A DNA stretch of 64,000 nucleotides, from NCBI GenBank assembly GCA_902802585.1, contig CADCMR010000010.1, forward strand, positions 23,281 through 87,280, written 5' to 3'. Positions 27,906 through 35,932 of this stretch are shown here, one piece after another. Source of the stretch: an uncultured bacterium. GTDB taxonomy: Bacteria > Verrucomicrobiota > Lentisphaeria > Victivallales > UBA1829. The notes under the pieces are model-generated. The model saw only the letters and a program-made list of their open reading frames with translations. It searched no databases and was not told the origin of the DNA. Numbering within the stretch: position 1 is the stretch's first letter; every line of letters starts with the position of its first letter. The position numbers and the translations under genes were made by a program.

Positions 27906-29168
27906 ATGCCGATCTTCCAATACACCGCGATGGACGCATCCGGTAAGGAGCAGAAGGGACAGCACGACGCCGCAAACGAAGAAGCCGTCGCAGCGTTCCT
28001 GAAAGAGCAGGGGATGTTCCCCACCTCCATCAAGCCGCTCACAAAGACGGCCAAGGCAAAAAAAGAAAAGGCGAAAGGCCCGGCAGCGGCGAAGGGGCTG
28101 AACATCAACCTCGGTCCCGTCGTCATGAAAGGCAAGGACCTGACCGTCTTCACCCGTCAGCTCGCCATCCTGCTCGACGCCGGCCTCCCGCTGATCCGTT
28201 CGCTCAAGACCCTCGAACGCCAGGCGAAAAACCCGTCCGTAAAAACCATTCTCGGCAAGGTCGCCTACTCCGTCGAAGGCGGCTCGACCTTCTCCGAAGC
28301 CCTCGCGCAGCACCCGAAATCGTTCGACAAACTCTACCTGAACATGATCCGCGCCGGCGAAGCCGCCGGTAAGCTCGAACTGATCCTCACCCGTCTGGCG
28401 GGCTTCCGCGAAAAGGCCGCCAAGATCGCCGGCAAGGTCAAATCCGCCATGGTCTACCCCGCCATCGTGCTCACCATCGCCATCGGCATCACCATCTTCC
28501 TCATGATCTTCATCGTCCCGAAATTCGAGGTCATGTTCACGGAAATGCTCGACGGCGCCGAACTGCCCGCCATCACCCAGTTCGTCATGGGCGTCAGCCG
28601 CTGGCTGCAGAACAACATCATCATCGCCATCATCATCGTGGCTGTTCTCGTGGTCGCCACGAAGTTCATCCTCAAGACGGAGAAAGGCAGGTTCTACTTC
28701 GACAAGGGCATCTACAACGCCCCCATCATCGGACTGCTCATCTCCCGCAACGCCATCTCCAAGTTCTCCCGTACGCTCGGTACCCTCATGGGTTCCGGCG
28801 TGCCCGTCCTGAACGCACTCCAGATCGTCCGCGACACCGCCGGCAACGAGCTCGTTTCAAAAGCCGTCCAGCAGGTCCACGACGCCGTGAAGGAAGGCGA
28901 ACCGATGGCGCCCCCGCTTTCCGCCACCAAGATCTTCCCCGACATGGTCATCAGTATGATCGAGGTCGGCGAGGAAACAGGCAAGCTCCCCGACATGCTG
29001 GAAAAGATCGCCGACACCTACGACGAGGAAGTCGACAACGCCGTCAGCGCCCTGACATCCATGATCGAACCGTTGATGATCGTCTTCCTGGCAGTCATCG
29101 TCGGCGGTATCGTCATCGCCCTGTTCAGCCCGCTGATCACCATCATCCAGACCCTCGGCGGCGGCTGA
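27906..29168 (+). CDS. pilC: PilC/GspF inner-membrane platform protein
   Basis: A 420-residue polytopic membrane protein on which the assembly and retraction ATPases act. The N-terminus has the FQYTAMDASGKEQKG pattern, followed by two GspF domains separated by transmembrane helices around residues 180-205, 230-255 and 395-415. The lysine-rich linker at about 40-65 is longer than usual. It is the last gene of the operon and ends at a terminator. No pilin, prepilin peptidase, secretin or PilM/N/O gene is in the window. Confidence 0.93.
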   Translation: MPIFQYTAMDASGKEQKGQHDAANEEAVAAFLKEQGMFPTSIKPLTKTAKAKKEKAKGPAAAKGLNINLGPVVMKGKDLTVFTRQLAILLDAGLPLIRSLKTLERQAKNPSVKTILGKVAYSVEGGSTFSEALAQHPKSFDKLYLNMIRAGEAAGKLELILTRLAGFREKAAKIAGKVKSAMVYPAIVLTIAIGITIFLMIFIVPKFEVMFTEMLDGAELPAITQFVMGVSRWLQNNIIIAIIIVAVLVVATKFILKTEKGRFYFDKGIYNAPIIGLLISRNAISKFSRTLGTLMGSGVPVLNALQIVRDTAGNELVSKAVQQVHDAVKEGEPMAPPLSATKIFPDMVISMIEVGEETGKLPDMLEKIADTYDEEVDNAVSALTSMIEPLMIVFLAVIVGGIVIALFSPLITIIQTLGGG

Positions 29169-29181
29169 TCCGCTTCACCTC

Positions 29182-29208
29182 AGGTCCCGCTCAGGCGGGA
29201 CCTTTTTT
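29182..29208 (+). terminator. rho-independent terminator after pilC
   Basis: Stem AGGTCCCGC (29182-29190) with GCGGGACCT (29195-29203), followed by a T run to 29208. It overlaps the leader of coaX, which starts at 29231, so coaX may depend on partial readthrough. Confidence 0.85.
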
Positions 29209-29230
29209 CTTTTTCCGGAGGTGCGCGCAA

Positions 29231-29941
29231 ATGCGCTGCTATCTGAACATCGGAAACACTCACACGCAGATCCTTCGTATCGAACCCGGAGGCGGTCTCA
29301 ATCTTCTGGGGACAGTCGCCACAGACGAGTTTTCGCCGGAGATGATTCACCCGGACGAACTGTCGTTCATCGGCGCAGCGTGCGTCGTCGAACGCCTGTT
29401 CCCGGTCCTGGCGGACCTCAACGCCCACCTGGTGACGCCGGAGGCCGCCTCGAAAATCGTGGACTTCTCCCTCGTCGACGCGTCGACGCTCGGACAGGAC
29501 CGCATCGCGAATGCCGTTTACTTGACCAAAAGGGCCATTCTCCCGGCGGTTTCCATCGATTTCGGCACCTGCATCACCATGGAGGTCGTCGACGATCGGA
29601 GGCGCTTTCTCGGCGGCGCGATTTTCCCCGGACGCACCCTCGCGCGCCGCGCCCTCAACCTCTACACCTCGAAACTCCCGTTCGTCGAACTCGCGGACAA
29701 CCTGCCCCCAAACATGGGCACAAATACCGCCGATGCCATCCGCATGGGCACCGACGCCGCTGCAATCGACGCCGTGGCGGGCTCCCTCGCCCGCGTCGAA
29801 AGGACGCTGGGACGCCGCCCCACCGTCTACGCCTGCGGCGGCGACCGCGCGTTTTTCCTGCGCGCACCGGAGCTCGCCGGCAGGATGAGTGACGGCAAAG
29901 ACAATTTCACGCTTCGCGGGATCGAGCTGCTTTTCAGTTGA
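29231..29941 (+). CDS. coaX: type III pantothenate kinase
   Basis: A 236-residue acetate/sugar-kinase-fold enzyme that catalyses the first step of coenzyme A synthesis. The family motifs are visible: the N-terminal phosphate loop IGNTHTQ (usually DxGNT, so the aspartate is replaced by isoleucine or shifted here), GQDRIANA, IDFGTCITMEVV and GGAIFPGRTLARRAL. A GGAGG site precedes the ATG. It lies just downstream of the pilC terminator and 10 bases upstream of trpF. The altered N-terminal motif makes the catalytic state worth checking, but the remaining signatures are intact. Confidence 0.87.
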   Translation: MRCYLNIGNTHTQILRIEPGGGLNLLGTVATDEFSPEMIHPDELSFIGAACVVERLFPVLADLNAHLVTPEAASKIVDFSLVDASTLGQDRIANAVYLTKRAILPAVSIDFGTCITMEVVDDRRRFLGGAIFPGRTLARRALNLYTSKLPFVELADNLPPNMGTNTADAIRMGTDAAAIDAVAGSLARVERTLGRRPTVYACGGDRAFFLRAPELAGRMSDGKDNFTLRGIELLFS

Positions 29942-29951
29942 GAATCGCACC

Positions 29952-30611
29952 ATGAGGATCAAGATCTGCGGCATCAGGAACGAACTGGATTTGAAGGCGG
30001 CGCTCTCCGCCTCGCCGGATGCCGTCGGATTCCTGGTCGGGCAGGTCCATCCCTCGCCCGATTTCGTCCTCGCGTGCACGGCGCGCCGCCTCGCGAAATC
30101 CCTGCCGCCGTTTGTCCAGCCGTGGCTTGTCACGCACTTGTCCAAGCCTGAGGAGATTCTTGACCTCGCCGACGCCGCGGCGGTCTGCAACATCCAGCTC
30201 CACGGCGAATCCACGCCGGAGGAAGTCTCCGCGATCCGCGACGCCCTTCCCCCGTACGCCAAGCTCGTGCGCGCGGTCCATCCCGAGCCGCAGGACGCCT
30301 TTTACCAATACGCCGACTTCGTGCCGCTCATCGACGCGTTCCTGATCGACACGCTCAATCCGAAAACCGGGCAGGTTGGCGGGACCGGGCTCACCGGAAA
30401 CTGGATCCGCGCCGCCCGGTTCGTGCAGGAATCCCCGCTCCCCGTCATCCTCGCGGGCGGACTCACGCCCGCAAACGTCGCGCGCGCCATCGAGCGCGTC
30501 CGCCCGTATGCAGTTGACGTGAACACCGGAGTCAAAACGTCGGGGGACCGTGAAGAAAGCGCCCTGCTCTGCCGCGCGTTCGTGAAGGCGGCGCGCCTTA
30601 CGGACCTCTGA
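29952..30611 (+). CDS. trpF: phosphoribosylanthranilate isomerase
   Basis: A 219-residue (beta/alpha)8 enzyme of tryptophan synthesis that isomerises N-phosphoribosylanthranilate. It begins MRIKICGIRN, with the catalytic cysteine at residue 6, and has the general acid aspartate in FLIDTLNP, the GGTGLTGNW loop, LAGGLTPANV and AVDVNTGVKT. The start at 29952 aligns the KICG motif. No other trp gene is nearby, so this is a stand-alone trpF, as in many genomes with split trp operons. It follows coaX closely and may be cotranscribed. Confidence 0.92.
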   Translation: MRIKICGIRNELDLKAALSASPDAVGFLVGQVHPSPDFVLACTARRLAKSLPPFVQPWLVTHLSKPEEILDLADAAAVCNIQLHGESTPEEVSAIRDALPPYAKLVRAVHPEPQDAFYQYADFVPLIDAFLIDTLNPKTGQVGGTGLTGNWIRAARFVQESPLPVILAGGLTPANVARAIERVRPYAVDVNTGVKTSGDREESALLCRAFVKAARLTDL

Positions 30612-30755
30612 ATCTTTCCCGGGCGCGGTCGCTCGTGCCGACGCCCGCCATGAACGCATTTCCATCCTTTTGATTGAACTGTACGTTCCGCACTCTAAAC
30701 AGGACATGGACCAGAAGAAACGGGCAAAAAACCGGAATCTTTTCGGGACGGATGT

Positions 30756-30784
30756 TTGATATTCCGGGAATTGAATGATATATT
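30756..30784 (+). promoter_or_regulatory. sigma70-type promoter for the AIDA-repeat protein
   Basis: TTGATA (30756-30761), 17 bp, TATATT (30779-30784), about 100 bp before the start. The 30612-30886 stretch has no other feature I can support. Confidence 0.65.
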
Positions 30785-30886
30785 ACGTACACGATATTTT
30801 AAGGACGCGCCTGAAAAGGTTTTCCACGTTTCCCAATTGAACATATCATAAGACTAACATACCTCAACACGAAAGGCATCCGAACC

Positions 30887-33800
30887 ATGGCGGAATACAT
30901 CGTATCCAGCGGCCAGTCCAGATCGGGAACAATCCTGAACAACGAAGATATCATGTACGTTCTCGACGGCGGCAGGGCGAACGACACAACGATCAATACC
31001 GGCGGCGCGCTCTTCCTTTCCAGCGGAGCCATCGCAAACGATGCCACGGTCAACTCCTACGGCGCGCTCATTGTCGAGGGCCTGGGCTTCATGAACAGAG
31101 CCACTGTCAATCCCGGCGCATGGGTCACGGTCTTTTACGGCGGCACAATCCTGGATGCCGTGGAAAACGGCGGATATATTTCGATCGAAAGCGGCCGGGC
31201 GACTGTCACCTTCAAGCCAAATACGATCTCGGGACTCGTGCTGAATAACGAAAACGCCGCCTCGCTCCATTCCGGGACGACGGCGGTCGACGCCGTGGTC
31301 AACGAGGGCGGCATCATCGAAGTCTTCTCCGGCGGTCTGGCGAGCGGAACCATCCTGAACTATTCCGGCTATATGCATGTCAGCGAAAGAGAAGCAGTCG
31401 CGAAGAATACGACCGTACTGGACGGCGGGCTGTATGTCAACAGAGGCCAGGCGAGTGCGACCATCGTGGACGACAACGGCTTCCTGAGCGTTGAAAACAG
31501 CGGCGTGGCGGACTCGAACACCATAAGACACGGCAGAATGCTCGTATCATCCGGCGGCACGGCGAACTACACCACCCTGTCCAGCGGCGGTAACCAGTAT
31601 GTTCTTGAGAAAGGATTGGCATTCCGGACCACGGTATACGACGGCGGCCGGCTGTACATTTCCAGCGGCGGCTCCACCTCGATGACCCAGGTCAATTCGG
31701 AAGGGTGGTGTACCCTCTACTCCGGCGGTGTGCTTGATATTGGCATGATTTACTCCGACGGCCGGATTCATATGTCGGGCGGCGAAGCAAGGGACGTTTC
31801 GGTATACAGCGGCGGCCGGATTTTCGCCTACAGCGGCGCCGTTGTGAACAGCGCCACCCTGTTCGGCAATCTGAACGGATCGTCCGGGGGTTCGACGGGC
31901 GGAGCCCTCCACATATCCGACGGGGCCGTGGCGAATTCGGTCAACGTGCAGTCGGGCGGCCGGCTGTACGTCTATTCCGGCGGAACGCTGAACAAAACCG
32001 CGGTGACGTCTGGCGGCACCATGCATATCCATTCCGGGGGGGTTCAGGACGAAGTCAGGGTGTTTTCGGACGGCACCGTGGTCGTCTCCAAAGGCGGCAA
32101 GCTCACCGGAAAACTGACGTTGAGCGGAGGCGCACTCGTCACGGTTTCCAGCGGCGGCATCGTCGATTTCGACCTCACCCGGGCCAAGGCAGGCGCATCG
32201 GCGCTCGTGAACGACCTGTCGATCATCAAGGGGTCGCCGAAATACACGATCACGGTCGGCGGCGGATCCGATTTGCTCCGCACCGGCACGTACAGCCTCG
32301 CTTCCGGCGCAGCGGAGTTCAGAAGGACCGTCACCGTGACGACCCCGTTCGGCGAAGCGCTCGGCACGATCACGGTCGGCGGCGAAGCGCTCAACGACCG
32401 CGGCCTGGATTACACGCTTGTGCTGAACGGCTCCGATCTTTCCGTCACGGTCGAGGAAAGCACGCTTTTCTCCGGGGATCTGACTTGGGAGAAACACATC
32501 TACGCCGGTTCGTCCGCGATCGACGTCGTCATCGACAAACCGGGTCGTCTCTACATCGAGAGCGGCGGCACGGCGAATCGGATCCGCGTCAACCAGGGGG
32601 GACGTTTCGATGTCTCGAAGACCGGCGGAGCCAGTGACGTCTCCGTTGGCATCGGCGGAGTAATGAACGTATTCGGCACCGTGGCAAGCCAGGTCCGGAT
32701 CGGTTCCACCGGTTCCATGACCGTCTTCAGCGGCGCCGCCGCATGCGAGGTCATTGTGCAGAATGGCGGCGTCCTGACCGTCTCCAAAGGCGGCATGCTG
32801 ACCGGAAGTATGGAATTGTACGGTGAAGCGGACGTCACGGTGTCCAGCGGCGGCACCGTAGACTTCGACCTCACGCGGACCTCGGCGGGCGCGAAGGCGC
32901 TTGTGAACGACCTTTCGCTCATCAAAGGGGCGCCGGTGTACACGCTCACGGTCGACGGCGCCGAGGCCGACGGCACGTATTGTCTGGCGGGGGGCGCGGA
33001 GGGATTCAGCAAGTATATCTCCATGATCAACACCTCCGGCGAGGAGCTCTGCCTGCTTTCGCTCGGCAAAACCGTGATGGTCGACGGGACGTTTTACTCG
33101 ATGGATCTGAGCGCGGGCAACTACCTGACCGTCACGATCTCGGGCAACACCCCGCCTCCGCCCGGAGACAGGCTGTTCTTCGAGGGCGACTTCAATGGCG
33201 ACGACCGCGGCATGCTCGCCGTGCAGAAAGACGCCAATGTCACAGTCTATATGAATGGTGAACCGTGGGGGCTCGGGGTCACGCTCGATACGGGCTGGAC
33301 GGTCGTCGACACGGGCGACTTCAACGGCGACCACCTGGACGACTTCCTGCGCGTGAATGACGAGGGCTATGTGGTCGGCGAGATATCGAACGGCAACGGC
33401 ACGTTCACGCCGCAGGTCCTGAACCTGAAGAGCGCGGGCTGGGACATCCTCGGCACGGGCGATTTCAACGGCAACGGCACGTCCGATGTGCTGATTGCGA
33501 ATCCGACGGGCGCATCGGAGACGATCGGACTGCTCGGCTATTGGGAAAGCGGCGTGACCTGGACGCTCATCAACGGCTACTCCGCCGAGTGGGAATGCGT
33601 CTCCACCGGCGATTTCGACGGCGACGGCAAGTGCGACATGCTCTGGCGGAATCAATTCGTCAGCGAAGAAGACGGCCTCACCTACAATGCATACTGCACT
33701 TGGATCGTGGAGAACGAGGTCGACTGGCGCATGGTCAGCGTCGCAAAACCCGACGAGTGGGATTTCCTCTGCTCCGGCGACTTCGACGGCAACGGCTCGC

Positions 33801-34045
33801 ATGACATCGCCATGATCAACGACGTGGGCGTGGTCGGCATCTGGGGCATCGAAAACGGCTACCTGAGCTCGTGGTCGATCCTCAGCGCCGTGACAAGCGA
33901 ATGGACGCTCGCCGGCGTCGCCGACTTCAATGCCGACGGCACGGACGACATCGCCTGGAGCAACACCGGCACCGGACTCACCGGCTACTGGCAGATCAAC
34001 AACAAGGAACTCACCACCTGGACCAATATCGCCGTCGTGTCGTAA
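30887..34045 (+). CDS. large AIDA-type repeat protein with C-terminal FG-GAP-like propeller
   Basis: A 1052-residue repetitive protein. Residues 1-420 and about 540-650 are short strand-loop-strand repeats of the SGG/VSSGGTA kind found in AIDA-type autotransporter passengers, predicting a beta-helix. Each block ends in a module of about 110 residues (near 421-524 and 651-754) beginning DFDLT and ending in a VTV strand. Residues 763-1052 form about six repeats with calcium-binding DFNGD/DFDGDG motifs, like FG-GAP/VCBS propeller blades. There is no signal peptide, no autotransporter beta-barrel and no RTX tail, so export is unexplained. A surface or extracellular adhesion role is inferred from the repeats. 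Confidence 0.85.
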   Translation: MAEYIVSSGQSRSGTILNNEDIMYVLDGGRANDTTINTGGALFLSSGAIANDATVNSYGALIVEGLGFMNRATVNPGAWVTVFYGGTILDAVENGGYISIESGRATVTFKPNTISGLVLNNENAASLHSGTTAVDAVVNEGGIIEVFSGGLASGTILNYSGYMHVSEREAVAKNTTVLDGGLYVNRGQASATIVDDNGFLSVENSGVADSNTIRHGRMLVSSGGTANYTTLSSGGNQYVLEKGLAFRTTVYDGGRLYISSGGSTSMTQVNSEGWCTLYSGGVLDIGMIYSDGRIHMSGGEARDVSVYSGGRIFAYSGAVVNSATLFGNLNGSSGGSTGGALHISDGAVANSVNVQSGGRLYVYSGGTLNKTAVTSGGTMHIHSGGVQDEVRVFSDGTVVVSKGGKLTGKLTLSGGALVTVSSGGIVDFDLTRAKAGASALVNDLSIIKGSPKYTITVGGGSDLLRTGTYSLASGAAEFRRTVTVTTPFGEALGTITVGGEALNDRGLDYTLVLNGSDLSVTVEESTLFSGDLTWEKHIYAGSSAIDVVIDKPGRLYIESGGTANRIRVNQGGRFDVSKTGGASDVSVGIGGVMNVFGTVASQVRIGSTGSMTVFSGAAACEVIVQNGGVLTVSKGGMLTGSMELYGEADVTVSSGGTVDFDLTRTSAGAKALVNDLSLIKGAPVYTLTVDGAEADGTYCLAGGAEGFSKYISMINTSGEELCLLSLGKTVMVDGTFYSMDLSAGNYLTVTISGNTPPPPGDRLFFEGDFNGDDRGMLAVQKDANVTVYMNGEPWGLGVTLDTGWTVVDTGDFNGDHLDDFLRVNDEGYVVGEISNGNGTFTPQVLNLKSAGWDILGTGDFNGNGTSDVLIANPTGASETIGLLGYWESGVTWTLINGYSAEWECVSTGDFDGDGKCDMLWRNQFVSEEDGLTYNAYCTWIVENEVDWRMVSVAKPDEWDFLCSGDFDGNGSHDIAMINDVGVVGIWGIENGYLSSWSILSAVTSEWTLAGVADFNADGTDDIAWSNTGTGLTGYWQINNKELTTWTNIAVVS

Positions 34046-34077
34046 AACTCGACAGAACAGAAGGCAAACCATCTTCA

Positions 34078-34116
34078 GGGGGCTGTTGCATTCCATTGAG
34101 GTTTTGCAACAGCCCC
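34078..34116 (+). terminator. hairpin after the AIDA-type gene
   Basis: A 12-bp perfect stem, GGGGCTGTTGCA with TGCAACAGCCCC, and a 14-base loop, 33 bases after the stop. There is no U tract directly after it, so termination is likely but not certain. Confidence 0.6.
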
Positions 34117-34123
34117 ATATCAT

Positions 34124-34152
34124 TTGACTTTTTTCAGAGGAGGTGTTATATT
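34124..34152 (+). promoter_or_regulatory. sigma70-type promoter for the stand-alone RTX gene
   Basis: TTGACT (34124-34129), 17 bp, TATATT (34147-34152), 48 bp before the start codon. Confidence 0.7.
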
Positions 34153-34199
34153 TTCCCTGAAATCATTCAGTCGCATTGATTTTGAACTGAGGAGCAGAC

Positions 34200-34667
34200 A
34201 TGCCATACATCATTTCCAGCGGCGACGGCAACGACGTCATCTGGGCGAATTCGGGCGACAACCAGCTGTTCGGCGACGCCGGGGACGACCGCATCGTCGG
34301 CGCGTCCGGCTACGATTTCATCGTGGGCGGGATCGGAAATGACCGCATGCATGGCGGCGGAGGCGACGACATCTTCGCGTTCTGCGAGAACTGGGGCGAG
34401 GACACCGTGGAACAGCTCGCGGACGGCTCGGTCCTGCTGTGGTTCGCATCCGGCAGTGAAGAGAACTGGAACGAATCCACGCTGACCTACACGGACGGCG
34501 AAAACAGTGTCAGGGTCTCCGGCGTCACCGAGGACAGAATCACGCTCAAGTTCGGCAACGACTGGTCCATGCTCTACACGGAGGTGGAGCTGGCGGGCGG
34601 ATTCCTGGAGCTCACTTCGCGGCGCATCTTCGAGGAGTCCGACGAAGGAATGCTGGCCGGCGTATAA
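34200..34667 (+). CDS. stand-alone RTX calcium-binding module
   Basis: A 155-residue protein made only of an RTX-type nonapeptide block (GDGNDVIW, GDAGDDRIV, GGIGNDRMH, GGGGDDIFA) and a C-terminal domain. It matches the last 150 residues of the 2639-residue protein at 55294-63213 over its whole length, including NDRMHGGGG, LWFASG and IFEESDEG. RTX blocks fold on binding calcium outside the cell and often carry the type I export signal at the extreme C-terminus. It has its own promoter and a GGAG-like site, so it looks expressed and not a mere fragment. Confidence 0.8.
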   Translation: MPYIISSGDGNDVIWANSGDNQLFGDAGDDRIVGASGYDFIVGGIGNDRMHGGGGDDIFAFCENWGEDTVEQLADGSVLLWFASGSEENWNESTLTYTDGENSVRVSGVTEDRITLKFGNDWSMLYTEVELAGGFLELTSRRIFEESDEGMLAGV

Positions 34668-34710
34668 AGGAAGGCGCCGCCGCCCCAACGAGGAGAAATG
34701 CGCCGAAGGA

Positions 34711-34742
34711 AAGCCCCCGGACTGTTTCCAGCACGGGGGCTT
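34711..34742. terminator. terminator hairpin between convergent genes
   Basis: A 9-bp perfect stem, AAGCCCCCG (34711-34719) with CGGGGGCTT (34734-34742). It lies between the RTX gene and the convergent ABC permease gene; T-rich tails are short on both sides. Confidence 0.55.
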
Positions 34743-34811
34743 GTCTGTATAGGTCCGAAGGACTCATATTGTGCACGGGCATCAGCCGCGCACTGTATCG
34801 GCACTACAGTG

Positions 34812-35930
34812 TTACGCGACGGATTTGCGGAAGCGGTTCAGCGAGAGCGAGAAGAGCGCCGCGCCGATGAGGAAGAGCTTCAGGAACGGTTTCCACATGG
34901 CTTCGATCCCCGCGCCGCGGAACAGAATGCCCTGCGTGATGTCCACGAAGTGGGTCGTCGGCGCAAACTGCATGACCTTCTGCACCCAGACGGGCATGCT
35001 TTCCTGCGGAGTGGAACTGCCGGAGAGCATCTGCAGCGGCATCAGGACCAGAATGATCAGGAGGCCGAGCTGGGGCATGTTCTGGGACATGCACGCGAGG
35101 AAGATGCCGAGGGACGTCAGCGCAAAGAGATAGAGCGCCATTCCGAACGCGAAGAGCGCATAGGAGCCCGCGAGCGGGATCCCGAGGTGGATCCTGACGA
35201 CCAGGAAGAGACCGGTGAGGGCGGCGACCATGACGACCGCCATCATGGACCAGATCTTCGACGCCATGATCTGGAACGGCGTAACGGGCATCACGAGGAG
35301 ATGCTCCAGCGTGCCTTTCTCGCGTTCTGTGATAAGCGCCGAGCCAGTAAGGATGATGGCGAGCATGGCGATGTTGTTCGCGAGCTGCATCAGCGCCATG
35401 AACCACGAGCTGTAGAGGTTCGGGTTGTAGCGGTTGCGGACAACAAAGTTCGCGGGGAGCAGGGCGGAGCCGCCCGAATTGTCCTTCACGAACTTCTGCA
35501 CTTCGCTGGTGATGATCTGCTGGATGTATCCGGCGCCGGTGAACGCCTGCGACATGCGCGTGGCGTCGACATTGACCTGGACGTCCGGCGACATATTCGC
35601 CATCACGTCTTTCTCGAAGTTGACGGGGAAGACGACGACGAACGTGTATCTGCCCTCGTCCATCGTGCGGTCGATGTCGGCGCGCTGGATGTGCTCGACG
35701 GGGAGGAAGAGCGGAGGCTGGAACGCATCGATGACGTGCTGGGAGAGCTGAGACTGGTCCTCGTCGACGACCGCGATGGCGGCGTCCGCGAAATCCGTCG
35801 AGGCGTTGTATGCGACAATGACGGCTGCGGTGAAGGAGTAGACGATCAGCGCCATGAGGAGCCAGTCGCGGCAGAGGCTGAGGATCTCCTTCTTCCCGAG
35901 CTGAAAGATGTTTTTGATCGCTTGCATCAT
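34812..35930 (-). CDS. ABC-2 type permease (YhhJ-like)
   Basis: A 372-residue membrane protein with the ABC-2 exporter layout: one N-terminal transmembrane helix (about 20-40), a large extracytoplasmic loop to about residue 175, then five helices. TEREKGTLEHLLVMPVTPFQ is the conserved coupling-helix segment of this family. It is the third gene of an HlyD-RbbA-YhhJ operon, starting 2 bases after the RbbA-like stop. Such exporters have been linked to drug or small-molecule efflux; the substrate is unknown. Confidence 0.88.
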   Translation of the reverse strand: MMQAIKNIFQLGKKEILSLCRDWLLMALIVYSFTAAVIVAYNASTDFADAAIAVVDEDQSQLSQHVIDAFQPPLFLPVEHIQRADIDRTMDEGRYTFVVVFPVNFEKDVMANMSPDVQVNVDATRMSQAFTGAGYIQQIITSEVQKFVKDNSGGSALLPANFVVRNRYNPNLYSSWFMALMQLANNIAMLAIILTGSALITEREKGTLEHLLVMPVTPFQIMASKIWSMMAVVMVAALTGLFLVVRIHLGIPLAGSYALFAFGMALYLFALTSLGIFLACMSQNMPQLGLLIILVLMPLQMLSGSSTPQESMPVWVQKVMQFAPTTHFVDITQGILFRGAGIEAMWKPFLKLFLIGAALFSLSLNRFRKSVA

Positions 35931-35932
35931 GG

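Noticed and set aside
29231..29941. Inactive coaX because the N-terminal DxGNT motif reads IGNT
   Set aside because: The remaining catalytic and substrate motifs are intact and family variation at this position is possible, so it is annotated as a probable active kinase with a note.
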